Positions 30,766-41,201 of a stretch of DNA of 64,000 nucleotides are shown here, piece after piece. A model generated the notes under the pieces. That model ran no database searches. It saw only the letters and a list, made by a program, of their open reading frames with translations, and was not told the DNA's origin. This stretch comes from Septoria linicola (lineage: Eukaryota > Ascomycota > Dothideomycetes > Mycosphaerellales > Mycosphaerellaceae): the NCBI GenBank assembly GCA_024114885.1, contig CP099428.1:930001-994000 (forward strand). Reading direction: 5' to 3'. Numbering within the stretch: position 1 is the stretch's first letter; each line of letters opens with the position of its first letter. The translations under genes were made by a program, and so were the position numbers.

Positions 30766-31673
30766 GATGCTCTGAGGTTACGCTGTGAAAAGTTCGATTA
30801 CGCTAAAGAAGGTCAGTATATAGAAGGTCAGTATCTAGATGTCGTACAGAATGAGTTATTGTGATGCAGTAAATATATATTGTCTCCATCCTCAGGTCTG
30901 CCCCTTCTCGATTTCAACAGCGAGGCCGCGGAATTGCTTACACTTCCTATAGCACTGTTTTGCTCCAGTTTTCATCAAAGCCTTGCTTGTGCTTTAACGA
31001 GTAGGCGCCAGGGTTGTAGGTTCAGCTGGCTGCGAAAGTCAAGCAGGCACCATACTGCTGAGTTGCTGATTGGACGCCGCCAAGAACACATCCATGCGGA
31101 CCTAATTACTATTAGCATCCGACAGCTTAGTCAGGTCTACATGGCTTGAGCCCCTCGAGAGCCCTACAAGCATAGTGTGCCAGTGATGCTGGCCCCATGT
31201 ATGTTGTGATGTTTCCATCATTTCCCTTTCCACGCAGATGATCGTACAGCTACCAAGTAGTTGCCTCTTCTGCGTATTTGTTTCGTGAAGACTCATGCCT
31301 GGAGTCGATGGTCGGCTGATTACAAAATGGGGTCATACCACGGCGGTATACTGTATTCGGAGGTCTTTGCGATACTGGAGCGTAATTCGTCCGGCGTTGG
31401 GAGCTGTGTGCGCCCTTGAGGCATGATTTACATAAGTGGATGGGTGATAGACCTGCGAGGAGTGTCAAGCATCAGCAGGGTTCTGCACTCTCAAGGAATC
31501 GGATGTGAAGTCGCATGAAGGCCAGGTGCAGCGTTGCCATTGTTCAGGGTGCAGTGTCTTCGAACTCGTACAGCGGCTGAACCGGCCGGAAACCGCTTGA
31601 TCATGCTATGGCATTTGCGCTTGCTGTGGCTGCCGGTCAAGCATATCCTTTATGCGTGCACGCTTAGAGCCAA
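30766..31673. other. Intergenic region, about 0.9 kb
   Basis: Promoter of the small secreted protein gene and the NAA10 3' flank. A direct repetition (GGTCAGTAT..TAGAAGGTCAGTATCTAGA) lies near 30811-30840. Nothing else recognised. Confidence 0.4.
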
Positions 31674-32457
31674 TCATGCAGGCTGTGAGCTCTCATTCCT
31701 CTCCACAAGCTCACCAACACCCAATTGTCTCCCAACCTTCACCTTCCTCTTCTTGTCCTTCTGTGCTGCCACGCCTTCTGCCGCTTTTCCTTCGCTACCC
31801 ACTGGGTCTCCCTCATTCTTTGCCGTCTCATCATCCGAATCGTCATCGAGCGCTTCTTCTCGTAGAAAGTCCAAATCCATTCGCATGCTGTAGGCGTCCT
31901 CGCCGTCGGCGTAGTACTTGGCCTCTGTCGCAATCACTTTGAAGCCGAGTGTGTCTCTGTACAGTGACAACGCTGCAAAGTTGGATTCGCGCACGTGTAG
32001 CGACACGTATTGCGCTCCGTATGTTTCGAACATGGCTCTTTCTGTAATGTTGTCAGTCTCCCGTCGGTCCTCGTCCCACTGCTAGCACATACGACTTTGC
32101 CGCATCAACTTCTCCGCCAATCCTAGCCGTCTATGCGTTCGCATTACGCTGAGCGATGTGATGTGGCCATGCTGAACGCCATCTTGCGGATCTTCCTCCA
32201 TTTTCGCGAGCACATATCCTACGATTTTGGGCGCATCGTATGGCGTTTTCTGAGGTCTCGAGACCTGTTTATCATCAGTCACTATTTCGCTCCTGTCTCT
32301 GCGCAGACACCCTCACATCCACTGCAACATAGCTCAACTGAGGCCAGCTCAGGGCATGGTACATGTAATATTTGCAAAAGTAGTTTTCGGGGAGGTTCGT
32401 GATGTTCGTTTGCTGAACGTGCGGGATGTCAGAGAGCTGGAGTACCCGAATGTCCAT
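31674..32457 (-). CDS. NAA10: N-terminal acetyltransferase A catalytic subunit
   Basis: Three exons: 32317-32457, 32093-32264 and 31674-32041; introns 32265-32316 and 32042-32092; 226 residues. GNAT fold. The start [19 protein letters not shown] and [14 protein letters not shown] match Ard1/Naa10; the joins read [12 protein letters not shown] and [14 protein letters not shown]. The acetyl-CoA loop is [12 protein letters not shown] (the R/Q-x2-G-x-G/A pattern). Next is [23 protein letters not shown], and the tail is acidic then basic. Naa10 with Naa15 acetylates exposed Ser, Ala, Thr and Gly N-termini cotranslationally. The start has a strong CCACCATGG context. Confidence 0.95.
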
Positions 32458-32713
32458 GGTGGCGGTGGTTTTGTTAGGTATTGGATTTGATTTATGTCGT
32501 GGTGATCGAGGTGACTTGTCTAGGTGGGATGCAATGCAATGGCAAGTGCTAGCTCTCCCGCTTCCCGCCAGAAATTGCAGCCTTATAGTATCAAGGCCAA
32601 CATTCACATGCAAAAAGCTATGACGCCGGAAGCTCAAGCATGGTGAACACAGAGCGCATGAGTTGGAATTTGCAGCGGCTGGCTCTGAAGTTCATATCCT
32701 CTAAGGTAGGACC

Positions 32714-32929
32714 TCACCACTGGTTGCTAAGCATGCATACTAGGAGCACCATTACAAGCAGGAAGATGGATCGCAGCATTCTCATTTGCATTTTCACGTA
32801 AGCCATGTGTTCATTGACAGTCACTCCATTAAAATCGAACCCCAAAGCTTGTTTCAACGTGTCAACGTCTTTGCTCTGCTTGATGTTGAGTTTGATAGTC
32901 CTCGCTATGACTTTGACGCTCCGCACCAT
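32714..32929 (-). CDS. Possible small tail-anchored protein
   Basis: An open frame of up to 71 codons with a C-terminal hydrophobic segment (RSIFLLVMVLLVCML) after an amphipathic region with VNEHMAYVKMQMR. It lies in the gap between NAA10 and the G-patch gene, on the same strand. I recognise no family, and the start codon is uncertain. Support is limited to the membrane-segment composition. Confidence 0.2.
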   Translation of the reverse strand: MVRSVKVIARTIKLNIKQSKDVDTLKQALGFDFNGVTVNEHMAYVKMQMRMLRSIFLLVMVLLVCMLSNQW

Positions 32930-32978
32930 CTCCGGTCACCTCAACTCGACCATACCCTCATCGCTCGACTGCCCTCCG

Positions 32979-33758
32979 TCACGATCCCAAACCCCCTCTA
33001 TCCTCCCTCCCATCCTTCCCCTTAACATCAACAACCTCCTTTCTCCCCTCCCCATCCCTTCCCAACCCCTCTCCTTTCTTCCAACCCTGCTTCTCCAACA
33101 CCTTTCTCCCAAACTTATACCTCCCGTTCTCCCTCCTCTCCAGCTCCTCCCAATCTCTCGCGCCTTCATTCTTGCCGCTTCCAAATTTTCTCTCGAGATC
33201 CTCCCACTCTACTTTCTTCTCGTCATCGCCAGCGTTCAATCTTCTGCGCTTCTCCGTCTTCGAGAGCCTGGGATCGGGTACGAAGGGCGTGCCTGCTGGT
33301 TCGAGTTGTACAGACCATTTTGAGACTGGGCCTCAGTTGTCTGTGTGGACTGGTGAACCGACTTGGTTGGGTGGACCCCAGTGGTCCGAATGGTAGGCAG
33401 GTTGGTCTTTGTGCCAAGAGATGGGAGCGGATGGGGCTGAATTGGGTAGAGCTTGGATGGATGGAGGAGGTGAGATGGAAGTTGTAGTACGATGTGGTGG
33501 ACTGTGTACTAGGGTTGTTGACGCGGGATCGATCGGTGTAATGCCGTGGCTGGTGGTGTTACGGGCAGGCTGTTGGGTCATGCGAACATTCAGCCGGGCG
33601 TTTTTGCAGACCGTCGTGCCAGCAGGCTCTTCTGGAGGCTCATTGGTGGAACGAGATGAAGGTTGCTCTGGCACTGTGCGGCCTTTGAAGACGACTTTGT
33701 CAGCTTCGGAGTCTGAAGATAGTGTTGGTGATGGGGAAGATCTGATTGAGTGCATCAT
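32979..33758 (-). pseudogene. G-patch domain protein interrupted by an in-frame TGA
   Basis: One frame runs from ATG 33758 to 32979, broken only by TGA at 33333-33335. The first 141 residues are Ser/Pro-rich, with DKVVFKGR near residue 20 and SWHKDQPAYHSDHWGPP near 115. The 117 residues after the TGA contain VQLEPAGTPFVPDPRLSKTE, a helical charged region, and a C-terminal G-patch: VLEKQGWKKGEGLGRD, ending DREDRGGLG-like. G-patch proteins activate DEAH helicases in splicing or ribosome biogenesis. The TGA could be a nonsense change (TGG to TGA fits the local DNW-GP context), a sequencing error, or part of a poorly formed intron (33339-33389 region, GTCCAC..CAG). Confidence 0.6.
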
Positions 33759-34266
33759 GATGCCTTGAGTCTGAAGTATGAAGGAGAGCTCATGTGTAGT
33801 AGTGTCGGCAACGTAGTTATGTTCGGCATCTAACGCATAGCAAACATCACTCTATGTCCAGAACACTCTAGTTGCTACCTAGTGTCCTCCTGACGTCTCT
33901 GCAGTGCCCATCGCTCCAGAGGCAGTGACACTTTGGCACGTCTGCTGGTGATCGCAGCAGCGCAGGCTGACGGGACGAGATCTAGATCGCAGTACTCATG
34001 AAGATCAGTCGGTACGCTCGCTAGTACGCTCAGATGGAGAAGCTGAGTGCCACAAGACTAAGGATCCAGCCAGCGGTGAAGCAGGCGACAAACCCATAGG
34101 CCAAAGGGGCGCATGTATCGATACATGCCCTCCCTATTTTCTTGATGTCCTGGGCATTGATCGCATGGCTCGAAGACTTGGTGTTGCTTGATGCTTTGAT
34201 GGCACTGTGGTCTCGAAGGTGATGGAGACGCGTTGTCGGAAGTATGGGTGGTAGCGCATTACCACT
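33759..34266. other. Intergenic region, about 0.5 kb
   Basis: Promoter of the G-patch gene and the OTC 3' flank. Nothing recognised. Confidence 0.4.
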
Positions 34267-35349
34267 CTATTGCGCTGGCTTGATCTCACCCTTGTTGACG
34301 ACGAAGGCTTCCAGTACGGACGTAGCGGCCCACAGCCTGTTCTCTGCTTCTTGGAAGACTAGGGAAGCCGGAGAGTAGAAGACCTCATCAGCGACCTCTT
34401 CTTGATGGCGGGGCAGGCAATGCATGAATCGCCAGTCCTGCTTGGCGCCACCACGAACAGCAAGGTCTTGGGTAATTTGAAAGCCGGCAAAGTCAGCTAG
34501 CCTCTTCTTTGTCTCTGCCTCTTGACCCATGCTGACCCATGTGTCTGTGACCAGAATATCGGCATTCTTGACTGCTTCTTCTGGCACATTGGTCTCCGTA
34601 AGCTTAAAGCTCGGGTTGGTGCTCTTGATGATGTCGCGCATGAAGGCAGGGATCTCGTAGCCTTTTGGAGTGGCCACGCTGACTTCGACTCCCAATTTGG
34701 CAGCGCCAATGGCAAGATCGAAGAGCACATTGTTGGCATCACCGATCCAAGCAATCTTGAGGCCTTCCAAGCCCAAGCTCTCCTGGTTCCAGCTCTTGCT
34801 CTTGGTAGCGAATGCCTCGACAATGGTCTGGAAGTCGGCGATTGTTTGGAGGGGGTGGTAGAGATCGGAAAGGGCGTTGATGACGGGCTTGCTGCTGTGC
34901 TTGGCCAGGTCGGCCACGTCGGCGTGAGCATTGACTCGGGCGACAATGGCTGAGACCATGCTGCTGATGACGAGGGAAGTGTCGTAGAGAGACTCGTTCA
35001 CGCCGAGCTGAATGTCGTTGGCACCCAGGAACATGGGTTGACCACCGAGCATCGTCACTGCCGCTTCCGTGCTCACTCGTGTGCGGGTCGATCGCTTGGT
35101 GAACATGAGAGCGATTGTCTGTGCTGCCAGCTGTTGCTGCAAATGTGAGGGCACCTGGCCCGACTTGACGGCCGTCTTGTATTTGGAGGCATTTCGGACC
35201 AGCGTGGTGAGCTCGGGAGGAGTCAGATCACTTATCGACAGCAAATGTCGCGGTGCAAAGGGCGACTGGAGAGGCTGTGCGGGTGAGCTGTAGAATCGCT
35301 TGCTTGTGCTGGTCAAAGCACTTGAGCGGAACAGGCGTGTCGCTGCCAT
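34267..35349 (-). CDS. ARG3: Ornithine carbamoyltransferase, mitochondrial
   Basis: Single exon, 360 residues. It condenses carbamoyl phosphate with ornithine to citrulline in arginine synthesis. Residues 1-30 form a mitochondrial presequence rich in Arg, Ser and Thr (MAATRLFRSSALTSTSKRF). The carbamoyl-phosphate site is FTKRSTRTRVS near residue 84, the second substrate loop follows in SDLYHPLQTIADF, and the active-site cysteine lies in FMHCLPRHQEE near residue 315. Length and motif order are standard for fungal OTC (argB/Arg3). The gene is divergent from the Tag1-like gene. Confidence 0.96.
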   Translation of the reverse strand: MAATRLFRSSALTSTSKRFYSSPAQPLQSPFAPRHLLSISDLTPPELTTLVRNASKYKTAVKSGQVPSHLQQQLAAQTIALMFTKRSTRTRVSTEAAVTMLGGQPMFLGANDIQLGVNESLYDTSLVISSMVSAIVARVNAHADVADLAKHSSKPVINALSDLYHPLQTIADFQTIVEAFATKSKSWNQESLGLEGLKIAWIGDANNVLFDLAIGAAKLGVEVSVATPKGYEIPAFMRDIIKSTNPSFKLTETNVPEEAVKNADILVTDTWVSMGQEAETKKRLADFAGFQITQDLAVRGGAKQDWRFMHCLPRHQEEVADEVFYSPASLVFQEAENRLWAATSVLEAFVVNKGEIKPAQ

Positions 35350-35802
35350 CTTGTCTGTCTGTCTGTCTTCAAGAGTTGCTGCACAATGGTCACAGTCAGA
35401 CGTGAAGAAATGTCAACGAAAATAATTCCGACCTGCAGCTTCTCTCAATGGAGCTTGCTTCCTGCATGACTGGACTGCCCATTCACATTCTCGGGATCCC
35501 CGCTGCTGCGTCTGATTGGCTAGATCTTATCGCTTTCCCCGTCCACCCACACCTGCACTTACTCACTCCATCCTGCCGCGTACCTTCGTCGGTCAGGCAC
35601 CGGGAGCGCTGTCGTCTCTAGTTAGTCTCTGTGGTCATTGACCAGCCGTCACCTGACACCATCTCCTCGCCATCATCGTCGTATTTCCTTTGTCTACTTA
35701 CATCCATCCTACTCGCATGCCCGCAGCTGGTCTGGACGAGCCAGAAAGCGTCGCAACGCTGGTGACGTAGCCATCATCGCTGGGCTGGACCGAGATCACA
35801 TC
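35350..35802. promoter_or_regulatory. Divergent promoter region, OTC / Tag1-like
   Basis: 453 bp between the two preferred starts. The right 165 bp are open in frame with the Tag1-like gene and could encode a 55-residue extension. I prefer the downstream ATG because the extension lacks family features. Confidence 0.5.
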
Positions 35803-38620
35803 ATGGCCGACGACAGGCGGACGGAGGACGATGAGCGGGCGCGAGATGTCGAGGCATCCGAAAACACACCTCTGCTGGGTGGCGGCCAAACAGAGAATGC
35901 CGATCAGAGCCGACCGCAAGACCAGACATCAGCGACATCACTACTGCGAGGCATTCAAGGCAGCAGCAAGAAGAAGCGAAGATGGCCCAGCCTGGTCGCA
36001 TTGCTGCTGCTATGCATCGTGGCAGCGCTGATCATCGTCTTCGCATTTGTGGCGCCTGCCGCAGTCGAGCAGTATGCCGCAGAAGCCATCGTCTTTGAGC
36101 CGACGAGTCTATCGATAGATTCATTCACAGCCACCGGAGTGCGCGCGAGAGTGCAGGGCAACTTCAAGCTCGACTCCACCAGAGTGAAGAAGGACTCCGT
36201 GCGTAGACTGGGAAAGCTATGCACATACATTGCAGAGGAAGTCGAAACGGGTCCAGGCAGTATGCAAGTCTCACTACCAGAGTACGGAAACGTGCTACTG
36301 GGCGTGGCGCATCTGCCACCCATCAAGGCATATATCCGTGATCAGCACATCACAGGCATCAACTTCTTGACCGATCTGGAGCCTGGTAATATCGATGGCA
36401 TCAGGAGAATCGCCAACGACTGGATTGAGCGCCGATTAGGCTCACTGCGAGTCGTTGGCAAAGCCCACGTGCCACTGAGAAGTGGTATCATTAGACTGGG
36501 CGAACAGCTTGTCCAGCAAGAGATGATCTTTGACAATGATGACATCCCGTCACTACCAGCATACGACATCAAGAAGCTCAATTTCAGAGAAGTCGACATT
36601 CCTACCGGCAAGGGCATGGCTGCAGATGTATCGATCAAGGTGCAGAATGACTTCCCAGTTGATTTCACTGTACCTCCGCTTGGCTTTGGCATTCTGGTAG
36701 ACAACTGCGAGAAGAGTGAACCATATATCATGCTCGGAGATGCCATCACAGAGCAGATCCACATCGAGCCAAAGAAGAATGTGGTGGCGAATGCTACTGG
36801 CACTGTTAGACAGCTACCATCTGTCCTAACTCAAGACTGCCCCGGCACATCAAAGTCGCCACTGGATGTTTTTCTGGGCCGCTACATCCACGGCAAGACG
36901 AATACGGTCTACGTGCGAGGGTCTGATGCTCCATCTCTCGACACACCTACCTGGATCACGGATCTCATTCGAGACATTACTGTCCCGGTACCGATTCCTG
37001 GCCGAACATTTGGCCATCTGATCAAGAACTTCTCCTTGACAGATACGCACTTCAGCCTGCCTAATCCTTGGGCTGAGCCAAATACGCCAGCGAGCAATCC
37101 TCGCATCAGTGCAAATGTACAGGCTTTGGTGGCCTTACCAGAAGAGATGAACTTCAGCATAGACGTGAACAAGGTGCGCGCCGACGCAGACGTATTCTAC
37201 AAGGGCAAGAAACTCGGCCGTCTTGACCTGAACAAATGGCAGGATGCAAACAGCACACGCATCGACGCCAGCAAGGACGAAGGGCCGACGCTCATGGTGG
37301 AGAGCGTGGTCAAAGACGCTCCTCTTGAGATCGAAGATGAGGACGTCTTCACAGATGTGATTCAAGCTCTCATGTTCGGCAGCAAGACGGTGGTCATGAC
37401 CATCAAGGCCGAAGTTGATGTGGGTGTGAGAACGGCGTTAGGTGATTTTACGATACGGAAGATACCCGCTGAAGGCTCGGTGCCCATTAAGCGTAGGTCT
37501 TAACCTTGCCTTTTGTGTTTTCGCGTTTTGCACAGCAGCATTGCGATGCTACGATTGTACGACTTGTGTAGAGTAGATAGGCTAAGAATGCTATAGCCAT
37601 CTCCCAACCTCAACCGCCTTCCAATGGCGATCATCCACCTAAACACGGGTCAGACGTTGTCGGAGGCCTGCAGCCCAAGATCACCGACCTGAACATTGTC
37701 AACACAACGAGAACGTCTCTCACGATAGCTGCTGGAGCAAACATCACCAACCCTACCAACTATACTGCGACGATACCTTACATTGATATCCACATCATCA
37801 AGAATGGCTCACTGTTGGGCCACGCCACAGCCCGGAACCTGTCCATCACGACTGGCCTGAACGCGGGCCTCACAGTCGAGGCCGTATATGCTCCTCTTGA
37901 TGTTGGCGGTCTCAGAGCGAAAAAGATCGGCCGCGAACTCATATCGCAATACATTTCTGGCTGGAACACCACCATCACCCTCCAAATGCACGAACAATCA
38001 ATACCCGCCAACCCCAAACTCAGCCGCGCACTTTCCCACTTCCCCATCGAAGTCCAAGCGCCCTCCCTCGGCGACGCCATCCCACCACCAGACAACCAAC
38101 CCTCCGAACCCACCGATCCCGACGAACCTCCCGAAGACCCATGGCAACCCTCCCCGTCCGATCCCGACAACGGCGACAGCCGCAAAAAGAGACACCCGGC
38201 CCAAGAAGGCCCCACTTCATCAAAGACGCCACAATGCACCTCCTCTCCTCCTCAGCTACATTCCTCCTCCTCTCCCCGCTTTCCCACTCCACCCTCCTCA
38301 TCACCTCCCTCAACGCCACAGCCTACTACAACGACGACCCCGCCTCGAACCCTGGTCTCGGCGATCCTGTCGGAGATATTATTCATGATGAACTCATCTC
38401 TGTGCCGCCTGTGAGTGAGACTCCGGAGAAAGAGGGTTTTCTGACGCCGAAATTGCCGGTTGATTGGTCACTGGGAAGTGTGGGGTATGGGGCTGTGAGG
38501 AGGGCGTTGGGTGGGACGTTGAAGTTGAGTGCGAGGGCGGAGGTTGGTGTGGGGGTGGGGAGGTGGAGGGAGAGAGTTTGGTATCAGGGGGGTGGGTTGG
38601 GGGTTAGGATTAGATTGTGA
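35803..38620 (+). CDS. Tag1-like vacuolar membrane protein (DUF3712)
   Basis: Start ATG 35803 in an ATCATGGCC context. Exon 1 35803-37492, intron 37493-37596 (GTAGGT..TAG), then coding to 38620 with a frame change near 38160-38205. Total is about 887 residues. The N-terminal cytosolic tail carries NTPLLGG, a dileucine-type sorting signal. One membrane segment follows (LVALLLLCIVAALIIVFAFV), then a long luminal region with DUF3712-type repeats and many N-x-S/T sites. The last part has RPHFIKDATMH and LPVDWSLGSVGYGAV, as I recall from yeast Tag1 (YLR173W), a vacuolar protein implicated in terminating autophagy. The frame change can be a 50-nt intron 38156-38205 with a weak GTCCGA donor, or one missing A in the run at 38184-38188. 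Confidence 0.72.
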
Positions 38621-39035
38621 GAAAAGCAAGAGAGAGGGAGGTAAGGGGTGGGTAGAAAGAATGGAGCGTGTACAAATTTGGAAGGGTCGGGAGACTTGGA
38701 GTACAGAACAATGTGGATATGATTGATTGATTGATTGATTGCAGGAGCGAGCGCTGTTTGGTTTCTTTGGCATGGGTATACATGAGAGTACACGAACCTG
38801 GTTTACTCTTGCTATGGCGCTCTTTTATATCTTCACGGCCCATCAACTGCTGATCTACATCTGATCAAAACATCGGCGGGTTCTGTTGTCGTCTGCTGAG
38901 GCGTGGTAGCCTATATGGATCCCGATAAGATAAATGTGTCGGGCGCTGCTGTGAATCAATCCGATCGGCTGTAGGTAGTGCAGTGTGTGTGCACACGGAG
39001 GCGAAGTCTCTTTTGATGTATCCACTTCTTTCTCG
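38621..39035. other. Convergent intergenic region with a tetranucleotide repeat
   Basis: The 3' flanks of the Tag1-like gene (+) and the F-box-like gene (-). A perfect GATT microsatellite of about five units lies near 38722-38742. Nothing else recognised. Confidence 0.5.
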
Positions 39036-39899
39036 TTAGAGAAGGACCTGGACCACGGCCCATAGCATGTCACGCGTGCTGGTGCTGGTGCTTGCTGACG
39101 CATCGCTTGGTGAAGTACCTGCTCCTCCACCTCTAGCCCCGTTGTCTTCGTTCTGCATGCCTGTCCAGTGCCAGTCCGGTCTGCGATCAAGCGCGCGAAC
39201 GAGATCTTGCAAGCTGCGACGCATAGTTGTGTAATATCTAATACGGCGCAGCCAGCCCGAAGACTCGTCTTCGCTGCTTGGGAAGGCGATTTCTTGTTCT
39301 GGTGGAAAGAGTCGATCGTAGAGGGCGTAGCAAGTTTCCATCGTGTATTCTTCCGCGGCTGCTATATCTGAGGCGTGGAGGTTGATGTCGATTGGCCACA
39401 TATTCAGGTGACGCTGCTCGCGGCCTTTCGTGAAGCGAAGCTTGAAGGCTGGTTGGAGTTTGTACTCGTCAGATATCCAGCGTTGGAAGGTTGGCAGAAG
39501 CATAATCAAGTCTTGCACGATCCGCTTCGAGTACGGGAGCTCGATGGTAATGCTTAGATCTTGGCAGTAATTTTTCCAGTGCGCGCCTAATTCGGAGTGC
39601 CATTCTTCAAACCAAGATGCAATGTCATGGCCGTATTCATCTACGCCATCCAGTAGCTGGTAGCTATCAAGGCGGACTGTGAGGTCAACGGGCCTCGCGA
39701 GTAAGAAGGGCATGCTTTCGCGTCGAATTTGGCGACAGCTTTGTGAGAGGCCTAGAGCATGTCTTGCATATGTCGGCTTGTTGAGGGGCTTGAAGGGGTG
39801 TCCTTGGAAGAAATCGAGATTCCCGGTCGTGGAGGCAACGAGTTGGTATATATCGTTGCGAAGTTCGCCAGGCAATCTAAACAGTGGTGATTGCTCCAT
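39036..39899 (-). CDS. F-box/2EXR-like hypothetical protein
   Basis: Single exon, 287 residues. It opens with SPLFRLPGELRNDIYQLV, then ALGLSQSCRQIRRESMPFL, the pattern seen in the very large family of fungal F-box-like proteins (2EXR type). The middle contains helices and a W-rich patch (SWFEEWHSELGAHWKNY). The last 40 residues are Gly/Ser/Thr-rich. F-box proteins recruit substrates to SCF ubiquitin ligases, but most members of this fungal family are uncharacterised, and a link to ubiquitination is inference. The start is the first ATG of the frame. Confidence 0.7.
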   Translation of the reverse strand: MEQSPLFRLPGELRNDIYQLVASTTGNLDFFQGHPFKPLNKPTYARHALGLSQSCRQIRRESMPFLLARPVDLTVRLDSYQLLDGVDEYGHDIASWFEEWHSELGAHWKNYCQDLSITIELPYSKRIVQDLIMLLPTFQRWISDEYKLQPAFKLRFTKGREQRHLNMWPIDINLHASDIAAAEEYTMETCYALYDRLFPPEQEIAFPSSEDESSGWLRRIRYYTTMRRSLQDLVRALDRRPDWHWTGMQNEDNGARGGGAGTSPSDASASTSTSTRDMLWAVVQVLL

Positions 39900-40547
39900 G
39901 TTGTACTATCTTGCCGTATGGTTGTGATGTATCGTATTGGTTTCGTACTTTCTAGAAGTGATGAAGTAGTAGGCGGGTGTGAGTGAGATTATGTATTACA
40001 AGTATTTTCCAGCAAAATCAACAACGTCAAAAGACTGGTACCTTTGAAGGTTGTGCTCCTCTGCCACGCTTCACAGATGCTGCCTCGGTTTGAGTCATCA
40101 GCTCTATCTGCTTGGGGCGCCTTTTGATTCGATATGCTATGAGGACCGCGATTGCTTGAGTTGTGCGATCATGACAGCGTGGGAAACATAATCGTCTTGC
40201 TACAAAGGCCACACAGAGCTGATCCCAGGAAGGCTCTTACAAGCTGGATGTGCCCTTCCTTCACGACGATGTTGACCCGCCAGGCTGAACACCCTATCGA
40301 TCAAGCCTGCTCAGCAAGATGGACAGCCAGCGCGGACCTGATCCTCTTGAGAATCTCGGGCAGGCCATGGAAATCTTCTTGTCGTCCACCGCATGCTTGA
40401 CGCGAAAGTCGTCAACAGTGAGAGACATCACAGACTTGTACTACACATGATATGTATCTCAGCAAATAGACGCAAAATCCTCAGAGCCAGGCTCGGACAC
40501 TGCAACACGAGTGAGACGGTCTTGGCAGACCTGTGGTTCGTTATAGG
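39900..40547. other. Intergenic region, about 0.65 kb
   Basis: Promoter of the F-box-like gene and flank of a doubtful minus-strand frame. Nothing recognised. Confidence 0.4.
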
Positions 40548-40991
40548 CTACAAATTTTGAACTCGTGACTGTGGTGAATTCGATGTCGCCGAGCCTTCGA
40601 AAGAGCCAGTTGGGGATGATGTGAGGAAAGAAATATAATTGCTATGCATATGCTGCATCTGGTCGCGGAACATGTCTTGGACACGCCAGCTGGTGAGCCG
40701 TTGAGCAGGCCGGCGAGGTCGCAGATGCACGCGAGGCTGTACGGCATGTACAAATGCTGTGCATGTCGCAGAAGCACGCTTCGTAACCTGAGTTGCAGGA
40801 TGCGGTGATGCACTTTCAACTCGTGTCTGTGTTGGTAATTGAAGAAGAGACGCGAGTCGAGAAAGAATTTCATCACGATCTGATGCCAAGTCGCTTACAA
40901 ACTGAATGCTAGCTAACTTGATCAGGCTAGCGTGGAGTGGACGCGCGAAGTCGCGTTCGTGTTTTGTGGCAGGCGCGACGTGCGGGCTCAT
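40548..40991 (-). CDS. Possible hypothetical protein, divergent from RNR1
   Basis: Open frame of 148 codons from ATG 40991 (MSPHVAPATKHERDFARP), with no signal peptide or membrane segment. A helical stretch SDRDEILSRLASLLQLP and a Ser-rich C-terminus are the only features. Codon third positions look mixed rather than random, which is weak support. It would share a 210-bp divergent promoter with RNR1. A 5' exon or complete non-coding status are equally possible. Confidence 0.3.
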   Translation of the reverse strand: MSPHVAPATKHERDFARPLHASLIKLASIQFVSDLASDRDEILSRLASLLQLPTQTRVESASPHPATQVTKRASATCTAFVHAVQPRVHLRPRRPAQRLTSWRVQDMFRDQMQHMHSNYISFLTSSPTGSFEGSATSNSPQSRVQNL

Positions 40992-41201
40992 ACGATTCTG
41001 TGCTATATCTTCTCGTCTTCCCAGTCTCTTTCTCCTGCACGACAACGACATCCCACCTTTCTTCTGACAACTCTTCAAGCATTCTATACCCTGCTTGGGA
41101 GTCCAGAGCACGACGTCAACCACTTCCATACCCTGGTTGATCGTTTCCTCCCAGCACATCACTTACAGCTCGAGGTGCATACCTCGCTGCCATTGACGAC
41201 C

